DNA from: Syntrophomonas sp.
GTDB taxonomy: Bacteria > Bacillota > Syntrophomonadia > Syntrophomonadales > Syntrophomonadaceae
Direction: 5' to 3'
DNA length: 64,000 nt
Assembly: GCA_016841875.1 (NCBI GenBank)
Contig: JAENYG010000005.1
Span: 62,001-126,000, forward strand
Shown: one piece after another, positions 47,592 through 57,170 of the stretch
How positions within the stretch are numbered: position 1 is the stretch's first letter
Layout: each line of letters opens with the position of its first letter
Program-made: the position numbers and the translations under genes
The notes under the pieces: generated by a model
Database searches by the model: none
The model's input: the letters and a program-made list of their open reading frames with translations, nothing else
What the model was told of the DNA's origin: nothing

Positions 47592-47640
47592 AAATCAGGA
47601 AATGGGCGAGAAATTGCCGGTTTCCTGATTTCTTCTTCTT
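47592..47640 (+). terminator. Rho-independent terminator of the alcohol dehydrogenase gene
   Basis: Arms AAATCAGGAAA and TTTCCTGATTT, followed by CTTCTTCTT. Confidence 0.75.
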
Positions 47641-47834
47641 GAACCTGGAAAGATAGGCGGGGATGATTGATTCTTACTGCTTCTTTGAAGAATTGATGCT
47701 CAAAATGAGGACGGAAAAGATTAATATAGACTGCTTCAGAGATAAAATCGCATCCAGTCCTCTTGCCTCCGACCAGCTAGATTTTGTCCTCTCTTAATAA
47801 GAATCTGATTTCTTGCTGACCATTATGATTACAG

Positions 47835-47864
47835 CCCGGGGGTAACACAAATGTAACCCCCGGG
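47835..47864. promoter_or_regulatory. 30-bp palindrome upstream of the thiolase promoter, probable enhancer-binding site
   Basis: Arms CCCGGGGGTAACA and TGTAACCCCCGGG are inverted with one mismatch and a four-base centre. It is about 170 bp upstream of the -24 element. A nearby GGTAACAATGGGATAC (47882) shares the core with the region upstream of the activator gene. Confidence 0.65.
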
Positions 47865-48031
47865 TGCCACCCTTGTTGATTAGTGGTAACAATGGGATAC
47901 ATACCATAAAGCCATGGGTCAGAGACCATAGAGAATGGAGATAATTGCATTTTCCTCGAGAAACAGGACATTCTCGCAACAGCAGGCTGACCGATACTGT
48001 TTTTTTAGCATTTTCAAAGCAGTTCTCTTTA

Positions 48032-48048
48032 TTGGCATTGAATTTGCA
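48032..48048 (+). promoter_or_regulatory. Sigma-54 promoter of the thiolase gene cluster
   Basis: TTGGCATTGAATTTGCA with exact GG-N10-GC spacing, about 165 bases upstream of the thiolase start. It is the only sigma-54 promoter seen before the thiolase-to-acyl-CoA dehydrogenase series that runs to 58970. A duplicated AGGAGGGAT lies in the leader without a following start codon. Confidence 0.86.
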
Positions 48049-48210
48049 TCAGTCAGTTCATATAAATGCATAGAAACATTGTAGCTGTTGAAAAAGCTAA
48101 ATAGGAGGGATAGGAGGGATAACTGAAGGTTAGACATTCCCAGCAGTTAAAGGAAATTATCACAGAAGATAAATTCACTATTAATAAAGAGAAAGGCAGA
48201 TGACTATTAG

Positions 48211-49386
48211 ATGAAAGATGTAGTAATTATTGATGGAGTTCGGTCAGCTAATACTAGAGCACACAAAACTAAAGGTTGGTTCCGTAACAAAAGAGCAGAT
48301 GAGATCATGACCGCAGTTTACGATGGATTGTTTGCTCGTAACCCCAAAGTAAAACCTGAAGATGTTGAAGCAGTATTCTGTGGTACCGCAAAACAGGTTG
48401 GACAGACTTTAGATATCGGACGTTTGGCATGGATAGCTGGCGGATATCCCGAAAGCGTTGCAGCAAACACCATTTGTCAGCAGTGTCCTTCAGGGATGTC
48501 AGCATTAGAGCATGCAGCCAGAGCAATCATGTGCGGAGATGGAGATACTTATATTGTTGCTGGTTGCGAAGATATGCTAGCTGTTCCCATGCAGATGGGA
48601 ATAGATTTTGCACCAAGACTGGGGAAAAGATATGCTCCCGGAGCAATAAGCATGGGTGCGACAGCTGAAAAGGTTGCCGAAGTATATAATGTTGAACCTG
48701 AAGAGATGCGCAAAGTTGCTTTATATAGCAACCAAAAAGCGGCTGCTGCCAGAGATGCCGGCAAATTCGATAATGAAATAATTCCTATCGAAGGGGAAGA
48801 TGAGGACGGAAACAAATTCATGGTCAAGACTGACCAGTGGATCAGAGATGATATAACCATGGAAGGTATGGAAGCAATGAAATCACCTTTCAAAGAAAAT
48901 GGTGTAGTCACCGCTGCTATGTCTTCACCTCTCACTACAGGCGCATGTGCAATGATCGTGATGAGCCGCGACAAAGCTGATGAATTAGGTCTTGACTACA
49001 GCTTTAAATATGTTCGGGGTGCAATGGCCGGTAATGATCCAACTATGATGGGTATTGGACCTATTCCTGCAGTACAAAAATTACTTGGAAGAACCGGACT
49101 CAGCATAGATGATATCGATGTTATCGAACTGAACGAAGCATTTTCAAGTCAGACTCTGGTTGTATTAAGAGAACTGGGAATTGGGCAAAATCCTCCGTTT
49201 GACAAAGTAAACATGTGGGGTGGAGCATTAGCCCTCGGACATCCGCTGGGTGAATCCGGAGCTAGAATCATTATCACCTTAATGAACGTAATGAAGACTG
49301 AAAAACCTGATGCAAAATATGGTCTGGCTACTCTCTGTGGTGGATTTGGCAACGCTAATGCCGTTATTATTGAAAAAATCAAATAA
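48211..49386 (+). CDS. Acetyl-CoA acyltransferase (thiolase)
   Basis: 391 residues. Nucleophilic cysteine in ICQQCPSGMSALEHA near residue 92; NEAFSSQ; GHPLGESGARI with the catalytic His near residue 344; CGGFGNA with the second catalytic Cys near residue 376. It would cleave 3-ketoacyl-CoA to acetyl-CoA plus a shortened acyl-CoA, the last step of beta-oxidation. It is the first gene after the sigma-54 promoter at 48032. Confidence 0.95.
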   Translation: MKDVVIIDGVRSANTRAHKTKGWFRNKRADEIMTAVYDGLFARNPKVKPEDVEAVFCGTAKQVGQTLDIGRLAWIAGGYPESVAANTICQQCPSGMSALEHAARAIMCGDGDTYIVAGCEDMLAVPMQMGIDFAPRLGKRYAPGAISMGATAEKVAEVYNVEPEEMRKVALYSNQKAAAARDAGKFDNEIIPIEGEDEDGNKFMVKTDQWIRDDITMEGMEAMKSPFKENGVVTAAMSSPLTTGACAMIVMSRDKADELGLDYSFKYVRGAMAGNDPTMMGIGPIPAVQKLLGRTGLSIDDIDVIELNEAFSSQTLVVLRELGIGQNPPFDKVNMWGGALALGHPLGESGARIIITLMNVMKTEKPDAKYGLATLCGGFGNANAVIIEKIK

Positions 49387-49453
49387 TAATAAATTGAATA
49401 ATCAACTCAATAAAAAACAAAAAGTTTTAGAATAAATTTAGGGAGGTCAAAAC

Positions 49454-50212
49454 ATGAATATTAGTGGTAAAACAGCAATCGTTACTGGTGGTGCATCAGG
49501 TCTGGGCGAAGCAACGGTTCTTCGTTTAGCCAAGGCTGGCGCCAACGTTGTCATCGTTGACCTGCAGGAAGATCTGGGCAAAGCTCTGGAAGCCAAAATA
49601 GGAGCCAAAGCTCTGTTCGTTAAGGCTGACGTAACCTCAGTTGATGATGTTAAAGCAGTTTGCAAGGCGGCAGTTGAAAAATTTGGCGGTGTTCAGATTC
49701 TGCTCAATACTGCCGGTATTGCTTCTCCTGGAAGAACCCTTGGCAAAGAAGGCCCGCTGCCTTTAGAGAAATTTGCCAGGGTAGTAAATGTAAACCTGAT
49801 CGGAACCTTCAACGTAATCAGCCAGGTAGCTGCAGTTATGGCCAAGAATGAAGTAGTAGATGATGAAAAGGGCATTATCGTTAATGTTTCCTCGATCGCT
49901 GCCTACGACGGTCAAGTTGGGCAGGCCGCCTATTCCGCTTCCAAGGGCGGAGTAATGGCTATGACCCTTCCCATATCCAAAGACCTGGCCAGAGACAAAA
50001 TCAGAGTAAACACTATTGCTCCTGGCGTATTCAATACTCCGATGATGGCTAAGATGCCTGAAGGTCCACGTAAAGCATTAGAACAAGTAGTACCACATCC
50101 AAAGAGACTGGGCGAACCCGATGAGTTTGCGATGTTAGTAGAACAAATAGTGGTAAATCCTTACATTAATTCTGAAAACATTCGCTGCGACGGCGGCATT
50201 CGCATGGTTTAA
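49454..50212 (+). CDS. Short-chain dehydrogenase, 3-hydroxyacyl-CoA dehydrogenase type II-like
   Basis: 252 residues with the SDR cofactor motif TGGASGLGEA, NTAG, and catalytic SSIAAYDGQVGQAAYSASKGG. The C-terminus (PHPKRLGEPDEFAMLVEQIVVNPYINSENIRCDGG) is characteristic of the HSD10 group, which oxidises 3-hydroxyacyl-CoA, including 2-methyl-branched substrates, with NAD. It directly follows the thiolase and so can supply its substrate. The acidic residue after beta-2 (VIVDLQ) fits NAD preference. Confidence 0.9.
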   Translation: MNISGKTAIVTGGASGLGEATVLRLAKAGANVVIVDLQEDLGKALEAKIGAKALFVKADVTSVDDVKAVCKAAVEKFGGVQILLNTAGIASPGRTLGKEGPLPLEKFARVVNVNLIGTFNVISQVAAVMAKNEVVDDEKGIIVNVSSIAAYDGQVGQAAYSASKGGVMAMTLPISKDLARDKIRVNTIAPGVFNTPMMAKMPEGPRKALEQVVPHPKRLGEPDEFAMLVEQIVVNPYINSENIRCDGGIRMV

Positions 50213-50288
50213 TTTTGTTCCCAGAGTGCACTGCATTCAGGAACAAAGGAGTAAATCAGGGTTATTGAAAATCAACACCCTCCCCTTC

Positions 50289-50326
50289 AAGGGAAAGGAC
50301 AAACCGGACTGGCTTGCCCTTTCCCC
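50289..50326 (+). terminator. Hairpin between SDR genes
   Basis: AAGGGAAAGG and CCTTTCCC arms around a ~20-base loop with no clear T-run. It may reduce but not block read-through to the downstream genes. Confidence 0.5.
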
Positions 50327-50443
50327 ATTATTAGGCTGGTGATGACGAAAAACCAGAACTCCATGAATAATCACTGACATGATCAGTTTTTGGATTGCCC
50401 TTTCCGACTGTTAATTGTATATATTGAGAAAGGTGTGGATAAT

Positions 50444-51223
50444 GTGACCTTAAGCGTAAAAGAATTATTTGATATTAAAGGAAAAACTGCGGTTATTACC
50501 GGCGGATCGAAGGGGCTGGGAGCACAGTGTGCGGATGCTCTGGCGGAAATGGGCTGTAACGTGGTAATTGCAGCACGCAAAATTGAAGGTTGCCAGAATC
50601 TTTGTGCTGAATTGGAAGACAAGTATAACATCCAGGCTCTACCAGTTTCCTGTGATGTGGGTAATCCTGATGACGCTGCCAAGTTGGTTGATGCAGCTAT
50701 AAACCGTTTTGGGCAAATCGATATCCTAATTAATAATGCCGGCACTGCCTGGGGTTCTGATCCTATGGATCATGATCGCAAAGGGTGGCAAAAAGTAATA
50801 GATCTCAATCTGACCGGGACTTTTTTCCTCACTGGAAAAGTAGCCAAAACCATGAAGGAAAAAGGTAATGGCGGCAAAATACTGTTTATGTCCTCTACAG
50901 CCGGGCTGGTAGCATCCAAAAGACAATCTACCCCCGCCTATACTGCTACCAAGTCCGCATTAGTAATGCTGGCCAGAGATCTGGGTTACAAGTGGGCTGA
51001 GTATGGAATCTACGTAAATTGCTTGTGCCCAGGTTACTTCCCTACCGATTTTTCTGGAAGAGCTTTGGATGAAAAGACGGAAAAAGCGGCCAAGGCCATC
51101 ATCCCACTGCACAGGTTTGGCGGTGAAGATGACCTTAAGGGTGTAGTGGCATTCTTCTGTTCCAAGGCTTCAGATTATATAACCGGGCAGTATATTGTAA
51201 TTGACGGTGGGGCTACGCTCTAA
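50444..51223 (+). CDS. Short-chain dehydrogenase (SDR), paralogue A
   Basis: 259 residues from the GTG at 50444 (GAAAGGTGTG upstream; alternative in-frame GTG at 50435). Motifs: TGGSKGLGAQ, NNAG, SSTAGLVASKRQSTPAYTATKSA, and the end DYITGQYIVIDGG. VVIAARKIEG after beta-2 has a basic residue instead of an acid, suggesting NADPH. It is closely similar to the next gene. Substrate unknown; 3-oxo- or 3-hydroxyacyl-CoA is plausible. Confidence 0.87.
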   Translation: MTLSVKELFDIKGKTAVITGGSKGLGAQCADALAEMGCNVVIAARKIEGCQNLCAELEDKYNIQALPVSCDVGNPDDAAKLVDAAINRFGQIDILINNAGTAWGSDPMDHDRKGWQKVIDLNLTGTFFLTGKVAKTMKEKGNGGKILFMSSTAGLVASKRQSTPAYTATKSALVMLARDLGYKWAEYGIYVNCLCPGYFPTDFSGRALDEKTEKAAKAIIPLHRFGGEDDLKGVVAFFCSKASDYITGQYIVIDGGATL

Positions 51224-51282
51224 TATCAGAAATCTCTAATTCAATGGTTGTGGTAGATAAATATATCAGGAGGTGAAAGCTA

Positions 51283-52053
51283 ATGAGATCAATACAGGAA
51301 TTAATGAATTTAGAAGGTAAAGTTGCTGTAGTAACCGGTGGATCCATCGGTCTGGGCTACCAGATGGCTGTTTGTCTGGCAGAGCTGGGTGCAAATATCG
51401 TAATCGCAGCTCGCAAAGTGGACAGATGTCAGGAAGTTGCTGATGAATTAGCCAGGGAATACGGCGTGAAGACTCTGGCTGTAAAATGCGATGTGGCTAG
51501 CAACGAAGATTGCGTCAACCTAATCGCTGCCACCGTAAAAGAATTTGGTACTGTGGATATCATGGTTAACAACGCCGGCTTAAGCTGGGGATATCCTACC
51601 CTGGACTATCCGGTTGATAAGATGGAGTACATGTTCAAAATAAATGCAATCGGTACCTATGTCTGCGCCAAGGAAGCTGCCAAGGTTATGGTTGAACAGA
51701 AAAAACCTGGCAAGATCATAAATGTTGCTTCCATCGGTGCTATCCAAGGTTCGCCCACACTTGAAGCTATTGGATACGGTGCCAGCAAAGCTGCAGTTGT
51801 TTCCATGACTAAAGAATTGGGCGTGAAATTAGCCAAGTATGAAATTAACGTTAATGCCATCCTGCCTGGATGGTTTGTGACCCACATGACCGATAGATAC
51901 CTGAAAATGGGTGACCGCAATGCTGCTATTCCATTACAGCGTTATGGTGGGGACGAAGACCTGAAGGGTGCCATAGCTTTACTGGCTTCTAAGGCATCTG
52001 ACTACATGACCGGTCAGTTAATCATCGTCGATGGCGGTGTTAGTGCCTGGTAA
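51283..52053 (+). CDS. Short-chain dehydrogenase (SDR), paralogue B
   Basis: 256 residues, a paralogue of the preceding SDR (IVIAARKVDRCQEVADELAREYG matches VVIAARKIEGCQNLCAELEDKY). Motifs: TGGSIGLGYQ, NNAG, ASIGAIQGSPTLEAIGYGASKAA and DYMTGQLIIVDGG. The basic residue after beta-2 suggests NADPH. The ATG follows AGGAGGTGAAAG, a strong site. It is 28 bases before the long acyl-CoA dehydrogenase, so likely cotranscribed. Confidence 0.88.
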   Translation: MRSIQELMNLEGKVAVVTGGSIGLGYQMAVCLAELGANIVIAARKVDRCQEVADELAREYGVKTLAVKCDVASNEDCVNLIAATVKEFGTVDIMVNNAGLSWGYPTLDYPVDKMEYMFKINAIGTYVCAKEAAKVMVEQKKPGKIINVASIGAIQGSPTLEAIGYGASKAAVVSMTKELGVKLAKYEINVNAILPGWFVTHMTDRYLKMGDRNAAIPLQRYGGDEDLKGAIALLASKASDYMTGQLIIVDGGVSAW

Positions 52054-52081
52054 GAACTAGGAAAGGAAAGAAGGAAACAAT

Positions 52082-53917
52082 ATGTCTTATAAATATGCTT
52101 ATAACACCAGAGATATTAAATTCATCTTAAAGGAATGGCTGCCCACCGCAGAAGTGTTGGGCTATGACCGTTATAAAGACTATTACGGTGTTGACGATGT
52201 GGATATGATCGTCGACCAGATTCGCAAAATTGCCGCTGAAGTCTTAGCTCCCACTGCCGACGATGGAGAGACTATAGGAGCTAAATGGGTAGACGGGCAG
52301 GTTTATATTCCACCGTCATTCCACAAGGTATACCGTTATCTGCAGGATAATGGCTGGGGTACCACTAATATGGGCCGCGAAACCGAAGGCGCACTGCCCA
52401 CCAGTCTGTTTGGTGCGGTGTGTGAGATACTGGCCGCTGCCAATCCCGCTTTTATGCCATATATCGGAACCGCATCAGGCGCAGCCCGGATGATGCAAGA
52501 ATACTGTACTGATGATATTAAGGCTCTATTTTTTGAAAAGCTCTTAGCTGGTATCTGGGGTGGAACTATGTGCATCACCGAGCCCACCGCTGGATCCGAT
52601 GCCGGAGATATGCTCTCCAAAGCTTTTCCTACCGATGATCCTAGAATTTATAAAATCAAAGGCCAGAAGATATTCATCACTTGCGGCGATCGGGATGATG
52701 TAGACAACATCGTGCACATGTACCTGGCCCGTGTAGAGGGTGCCAAAGCTGGAACCAAAGGCTTATCCATGTTTGTCGTACCCAAGAAATGGGTTAATGA
52801 AGACGGCAGCCTTTCTGACAATGATGTTCAGTGTATCGGTATAGAACACAAACTGGGATTGAAAGGATCAGCAACAGCAGCCCTGGTCGTTGGAGAGAAC
52901 AACAACTGCCGCGGCTGGCTGGTAGGCGATCCGCCTGATGCAGAAGGGAATGCTCCGGGTATGGCCCAGATGTTCAACATGATGAACGGAGCCCGCCTTG
53001 ATACAGGAAGACTTTCTCTGGCAGTAACCGCCAATGCTTATTGGAATGCCAAGGAATATGGGAAAGAGCGCGTTCAGGGCCATCTATTGACCAACCCCAG
53101 AGCCGGGCGTCAGACTATCAATAAACACGAAGACGTAAAGCGCATGTATATGCTAAATAAGGCCACCACCGAGGCCAGTCGTGCCCTGCTCTACAAATGC
53201 TACTACTACCAGGATGTAGCCCATAATGACCCGAATCCAGAAAAGAAAGAATGGGCTCAGGACAGAATCGATATGGTTACTCCGCTGTGCAAGGCTTATC
53301 CCAGTGATGAAGCATGGGGCCTGATCGCTGAATCACTGCAGTCCTACGGTGGGTATGGCTATTGTGAAGACTATCCGGCTGCCAACTCGGCAAGGGATTG
53401 TAAAATCTGGTCTATCTGGGAAGGCACTAACTATATCCAGGCCCTGGATTTGATGGGCCGCAAGTGGAGCCAGAAGAAAGGCACAGCTTTTGCTGCTACT
53501 CTAAAAGAGATCGAGGAATTTATTGCCGCCAACAAGGGCAAAATACCCGGACTGGATCGGGAAATGGAGAACCTGGAAAAAGCCCTGGCTTCCTACCGCT
53601 CCATTCAGAAGACTATCTGGGGATACATGAAATCACCTGAAACATTAGGTTTCATGGGTGTATATGCACGCCGCACCCTTACTGCTACCGCTCAATTATA
53701 CTGCGGCTGGCTGTTGATGGAACAAGCCCTGGTAGTCACTAAACGTCTGGCTGAAATAACTGAAGACGATCCCGATTATACCTTCTATAAAGGCAAGATG
53801 TTGTCATTCAGGTATTACCTGAACAACGTGGTGCCAAATGTATGGCATATAGAAGAAATCATCAAGATGGCAGATACCTCAATATTAGAAGCAACTGAAG
53901 AAACATTTGAATACTAA
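52082..53917 (+). CDS. Long-type acyl-CoA dehydrogenase, copy 2
   Basis: 611 residues, same class as the 33314 gene and aligning from the start (KYAYNTRDIKFILKEWLPT). Motifs: MCITEPTAGSDAGDML, GQKIFITCGDRDDVDNIVHM, GIEHKLGLKGSATA, YGGYGYCEDYPAANSARDCKI, and IWEGTNYIQALDL with the catalytic Glu. It would feed electrons to ETF. A position within the SDR cluster suggests a dedicated oxidation cycle. Confidence 0.93.
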   Translation: MSYKYAYNTRDIKFILKEWLPTAEVLGYDRYKDYYGVDDVDMIVDQIRKIAAEVLAPTADDGETIGAKWVDGQVYIPPSFHKVYRYLQDNGWGTTNMGRETEGALPTSLFGAVCEILAAANPAFMPYIGTASGAARMMQEYCTDDIKALFFEKLLAGIWGGTMCITEPTAGSDAGDMLSKAFPTDDPRIYKIKGQKIFITCGDRDDVDNIVHMYLARVEGAKAGTKGLSMFVVPKKWVNEDGSLSDNDVQCIGIEHKLGLKGSATAALVVGENNNCRGWLVGDPPDAEGNAPGMAQMFNMMNGARLDTGRLSLAVTANAYWNAKEYGKERVQGHLLTNPRAGRQTINKHEDVKRMYMLNKATTEASRALLYKCYYYQDVAHNDPNPEKKEWAQDRIDMVTPLCKAYPSDEAWGLIAESLQSYGGYGYCEDYPAANSARDCKIWSIWEGTNYIQALDLMGRKWSQKKGTAFAATLKEIEEFIAANKGKIPGLDREMENLEKALASYRSIQKTIWGYMKSPETLGFMGVYARRTLTATAQLYCGWLLMEQALVVTKRLAEITEDDPDYTFYKGKMLSFRYYLNNVVPNVWHIEEIIKMADTSILEATEETFEY

Positions 53918-53935
53918 AATTATTCTTTGTAATAT

Positions 53936-53958
53936 ACCGGGGATGGTTACCATCCCCG
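53936..53958 (+). terminator. Tight GC hairpin after acyl-CoA dehydrogenase copy 2
   Basis: Perfect arms CCGGGGATGG and CCATCCCCGG with a three-base loop; no T-run follows. It may mark an RNA processing or pause site. Confidence 0.55.
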
Positions 53959-53992
53959 GAAATTATAGGAGTATTAGGAGTGATTATTTAAC

Positions 53993-54733
53993 ATGAGGCT
54001 GAAAGACAAAGTAGCCATAATTACCGGATCCGGTCAGGGCATAGGAGAAGGAATAGCTCAGAAATTTGCGCGGGAAGGGGCCAAAGTGGTTCTGGTTGAT
54101 GTTAACGAAAGCCAGCTCAAGAATGTTGAGCAGGACATTAAAGATAAGGGTGGAACCGCCCTGGCACTGGTTGGGGATGTTACCATTCCAGCCGACATGA
54201 AGAATCTGGTTGAAAAAGTGGTACAGGAATTTGGCACAGTAGATATTGTAATTAATAATGCAGGTATCACCCGGGATGCGCTGGTTCATAAAATGACTGA
54301 AGATAAGTGGGATATGGTAATCAATGTAAACCTTAAAGGCACCTTCAACCTGTGCCAGGCAGTAGCCCCTATAATGCGGGAAAAAGGTTACGGTAAGATA
54401 GTTAACATTACTTCTGCGGCCAGGTTTGGTAATGTAGGGCAGACTAATTATGCTGCGTCTAAAGCAGGTGTGGTTGGACTGACCCGCAGTTTAGCCAAAG
54501 AACTGGGGCCCAAGCAGGTCAATGTAAATGCAGTAGCACCAGGGTTCATTGAAACCGAAATGAGTAAAAAAGTACCTGAAGATATTCTTAAGACCCTGGT
54601 TCAGAAGATTCCTATGCTCCGTCAGGGCACTATTGAAGAAGTCGCCAATGTATGTTTATTCCTGGCCTCAGATGAATCCGCGTTTGTGAACGGGCAGGTT
54701 ATTCATGTCGATGGCGGAAGGTTTATGTTCTAA
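53993..54733 (+). CDS. FabG-type short-chain dehydrogenase (acetoacetyl-CoA/3-oxoacyl reductase-like), copy 1
   Basis: 246 residues with VAIITGSGQGIGEG, NNAGITRDALVHKM, TSAARFGNVGQTNYAASKAG, VNVNAVAPGFIETEM and the FVNGQVIHVDGG end: the full FabG/PhaB signature. In this cluster it could oxidise or reduce a 3-hydroxy/3-oxoacyl-CoA. The aspartate after beta-2 (VVLVDVNE) favours NAD, in contrast to typical biosynthetic FabG. Close paralogue at 56395. Confidence 0.9.
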   Translation: MRLKDKVAIITGSGQGIGEGIAQKFAREGAKVVLVDVNESQLKNVEQDIKDKGGTALALVGDVTIPADMKNLVEKVVQEFGTVDIVINNAGITRDALVHKMTEDKWDMVINVNLKGTFNLCQAVAPIMREKGYGKIVNITSAARFGNVGQTNYAASKAGVVGLTRSLAKELGPKQVNVNAVAPGFIETEMSKKVPEDILKTLVQKIPMLRQGTIEEVANVCLFLASDESAFVNGQVIHVDGGRFMF

Positions 54734-54771
54734 CTGCTGATTTTAAAATAAAATAAAAGGGGGATATTCGA

Positions 54772-56148
54772 GTGAAGAGTTATTTGGAAGAGTATAAGAG
54801 TAAGTTAATCACCGCTGAACAGGCAGCAGCCAAGGTAAAAAGCGGAGACATTGTAAACTATGGTGCGTTTAATCTCAAACCAATCGCATACGACGAGGCT
54901 CTGGGTGCTCGAGCAGGCGAACCCGGCCTGGAGAAAGTATACATCAAATTGAGCGGCCAGATGCCGCCTGCGCCCCACGTACTGCTGAAAGACCCGGAAA
55001 TGAAGACTTTCCAGGTGGCGAGCTGGTTCTTTAACGCCCAGGACCGTTATTTTGGCGATAAGGGAATACTTGACTTCCTGCCATTGAATTATCATGATAC
55101 CAATCAGATGACCTACCGCAAGGATCGGTCCCCCGCTTCCAGAAGAGGGGATTTCTGGGTAGCCCAGGTTGGCCCTATGGATAAACACGGCAATTTCAAC
55201 ATCGGTATTACTAACACCGATGCCTATGTGAAAGCAATGGAGGCTCCCTGCGTTATAGTGGAAGTTAACGAGACTCTGCCCCGCTGCCTGGGCGGTTATC
55301 AGGAATTTGTTCATATCAGCATGGTGGATCATATTATTGAAGGTCCCAACCGGCCGCTCCATGATACCGGTGAAATTCCTGCTGCAAGCCCTGAAGAAAC
55401 AAAGATTGCTGAATTTGTTATGGAAGAAATAACCGATGGATGCAACATTCAATTGGGAATAGGCACTATGCCCAATGCCATTGGTATGATGATCGCCAAC
55501 TCGGATCTTAAGGATATTGGGATCCAGACCGAAATGTTCTGCCCGGCTATGGTCGACATGTATGAAGCCGGCAAGGTGACCAATGCCAACAAATACTATG
55601 ACCAGTTTAAAACCACCTATACCTTTGCACTGGGTAACAAAAGAACCTATGATTTCATCGATGACAATCCCAGATTGGCTTCCTGCCCGGTGGAATACGT
55701 CAACGCTCCCCAGCGGGTCTGCATGCAGCCCAAGGTTATTTCCATCAACAACCTGCTGGAAATCGATCTTTTGACCCAGGCCTGTTCAGAAACCATGGGC
55801 TTGAGGCAGGTATCCGGATCCGGCGGGCAATTGGACTGGGTTGCTGGCGCATTTGACTCCAACGGCGGTAAGAGCTTCCTGGCCTTCACCTCCACCCGAA
55901 CCAAAAAAGACGGATCATTAGTATCCCGGATCAGGCCTATGCTGACCCCCGGAGCAGTTGTAACCACTCCGCGTCATAGCATCCACTGGATTGTAACTGA
56001 ATATGGCAAAGTTCAGCTTAAAGGTTTATCCGTGTGGGAAAGAGTTGAAGAAATAATCAAGATAGCACATCCCGACTTCCGTGAAGAGCTTTTGGCTGAA
56101 GCAGCTAAGATGGGTATATGGAAACGCACCAACAGAAGACCTTTATAA
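54772..56148 (+). CDS. Acetyl-CoA hydrolase/transferase family CoA transferase, copy 2
   Basis: 458 residues. Shares with the 38447 gene: IQLGIGTMPNAIGMM, IGIQTEMFCPAMVD with the likely catalytic Glu, and SGSGGQLDWVAGAFDSNGGKSFL. GTG start after AGGGGGATATTC. It likely activates a carboxylic acid at the expense of acetyl-CoA or another acyl-CoA. It lies between two FabG-type genes. Confidence 0.9.
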   Translation: MKSYLEEYKSKLITAEQAAAKVKSGDIVNYGAFNLKPIAYDEALGARAGEPGLEKVYIKLSGQMPPAPHVLLKDPEMKTFQVASWFFNAQDRYFGDKGILDFLPLNYHDTNQMTYRKDRSPASRRGDFWVAQVGPMDKHGNFNIGITNTDAYVKAMEAPCVIVEVNETLPRCLGGYQEFVHISMVDHIIEGPNRPLHDTGEIPAASPEETKIAEFVMEEITDGCNIQLGIGTMPNAIGMMIANSDLKDIGIQTEMFCPAMVDMYEAGKVTNANKYYDQFKTTYTFALGNKRTYDFIDDNPRLASCPVEYVNAPQRVCMQPKVISINNLLEIDLLTQACSETMGLRQVSGSGGQLDWVAGAFDSNGGKSFLAFTSTRTKKDGSLVSRIRPMLTPGAVVTTPRHSIHWIVTEYGKVQLKGLSVWERVEEIIKIAHPDFREELLAEAAKMGIWKRTNRRPL

Positions 56149-56235
56149 TTAGGGCTGGACTTTGTAGCAGATAATATACAGCGTTTCCGTGGATCATAAG
56201 CTTGTCGAGTACATGTTTATATGCATGGCTATAGT

Positions 56236-56266
56236 ATCCGGGTCCTGCATGACCCGGATATTTTGC
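56236..56266 (+). terminator. Rho-independent terminator after CoA transferase copy 2
   Basis: Arms ATCCGGGTC and GACCCGGAT, followed by ATTTTGC. Confidence 0.75.
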
Positions 56267-56394
56267 TTGTAGACTTAATCTGCAGTTACCATTAAATTAC
56301 CGGGTTCGACAGGATGAAGGTGCATTACAGCATCTGCTTTTGAAAATGTGAAAACTAAAGTGGAAGAGTGGAAGCTGAGAATAGGAGTGATTGT

Positions 56395-57135
56395 ATGAGG
56401 CTGAAAGATAAGGTAGCCATTATAACGGGATCCGGTCAGGGTATTGGAGAAAGTATAGCCTACAGATTTGCCTGGGAAGGGTCCAAAGTCATCATATGCG
56501 ATCTGAAGGAAGACCTGGTTAAAAAAGTCGAAAAAAAAATAAATGAACAAAACGGGACAGCCCTGGGGGCAGTAGCGGATGTGACCAATGCTGCGGATAT
56601 TAAGGGTCTGGTTGAAAAAGTGCTTCATAAGTTTGGAACCGCAGATATCCTGATCAACAATGCAGGTATAACCAGAGATGTAATGTCCCACAAGATGAAC
56701 GAGGATCAATGGGATATGGTTATTGATATCAACCTTAAAGGCACATTCCTTTGCTGCCAGGCGGTCCTGCCCATATTGAGGGATAAGAATTACGGCAAAA
56801 TTGTAAATATATCTTCAGCCGCTCGCTTTGGCAATCCAGGACAGGCCAATTATGCAGCATCAAAAGAAGGTATAGTGGGCCTGACCCGCTCATTGGCCAA
56901 GGAACTGGGACCTAAAGGTATAAATGTAAATGCAATTGCTCCTGGTTTCATTGAAACTGCCATGAGTAAAGCTGTTCCCCCCGAGATATTAAACGAGAAG
57001 GTGAAGATCATTCCCATGCTGCGGCAGGGTACAGTGGAAGAAGTGGCCAATGTTTGCTTGTTCCTGGCCTCGGAAGAATCATCGTTTATAACCGGGCAGG
57101 TGATTCACGTCGATGGTGGAAGATACATGCCATAG
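56395..57135 (+). CDS. FabG-type short-chain dehydrogenase, copy 2
   Basis: 246 residues and a clear paralogue of the 53993 gene over the whole length (MRLKDKVAIITGSGQGIGES, NNAGITRDVMSHKMNEDQWDMV, SSAARFGNPGQANYAASKEG, FITGQVIHVDGG). Start at 56395 follows ATAGGAGTGATTGT. VIICDLKE after beta-2 again suggests NAD. Paired with the acyl-CoA dehydrogenase 35 bases downstream. Confidence 0.9.
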   Translation: MRLKDKVAIITGSGQGIGESIAYRFAWEGSKVIICDLKEDLVKKVEKKINEQNGTALGAVADVTNAADIKGLVEKVLHKFGTADILINNAGITRDVMSHKMNEDQWDMVIDINLKGTFLCCQAVLPILRDKNYGKIVNISSAARFGNPGQANYAASKEGIVGLTRSLAKELGPKGINVNAIAPGFIETAMSKAVPPEILNEKVKIIPMLRQGTVEEVANVCLFLASEESSFITGQVIHVDGGRYMP

Positions 57136-57170
57136 CAACAGCATGCAGGTTAAGGGAGAGAGGTAAAGAC

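Noticed and set aside
48095-48135. Tandem AGGAGGGAT ribosome-site-like repeats in the thiolase leader as evidence for a small upstream gene
   Set aside because: No ATG, GTG or TTG at suitable distance opens a frame longer than a few codons.
47777-48137. Short minus-strand frames upstream of the thiolase
   Set aside because: They cross the palindrome and sigma-54 promoter and show no coding features.
57054-57170. Longer start for acyl-CoA dehydrogenase copy 3
   Set aside because: It would overlap the preceding SDR by 82 bases; the ATG at 57171 has a clear ribosome site and the family N-terminus.
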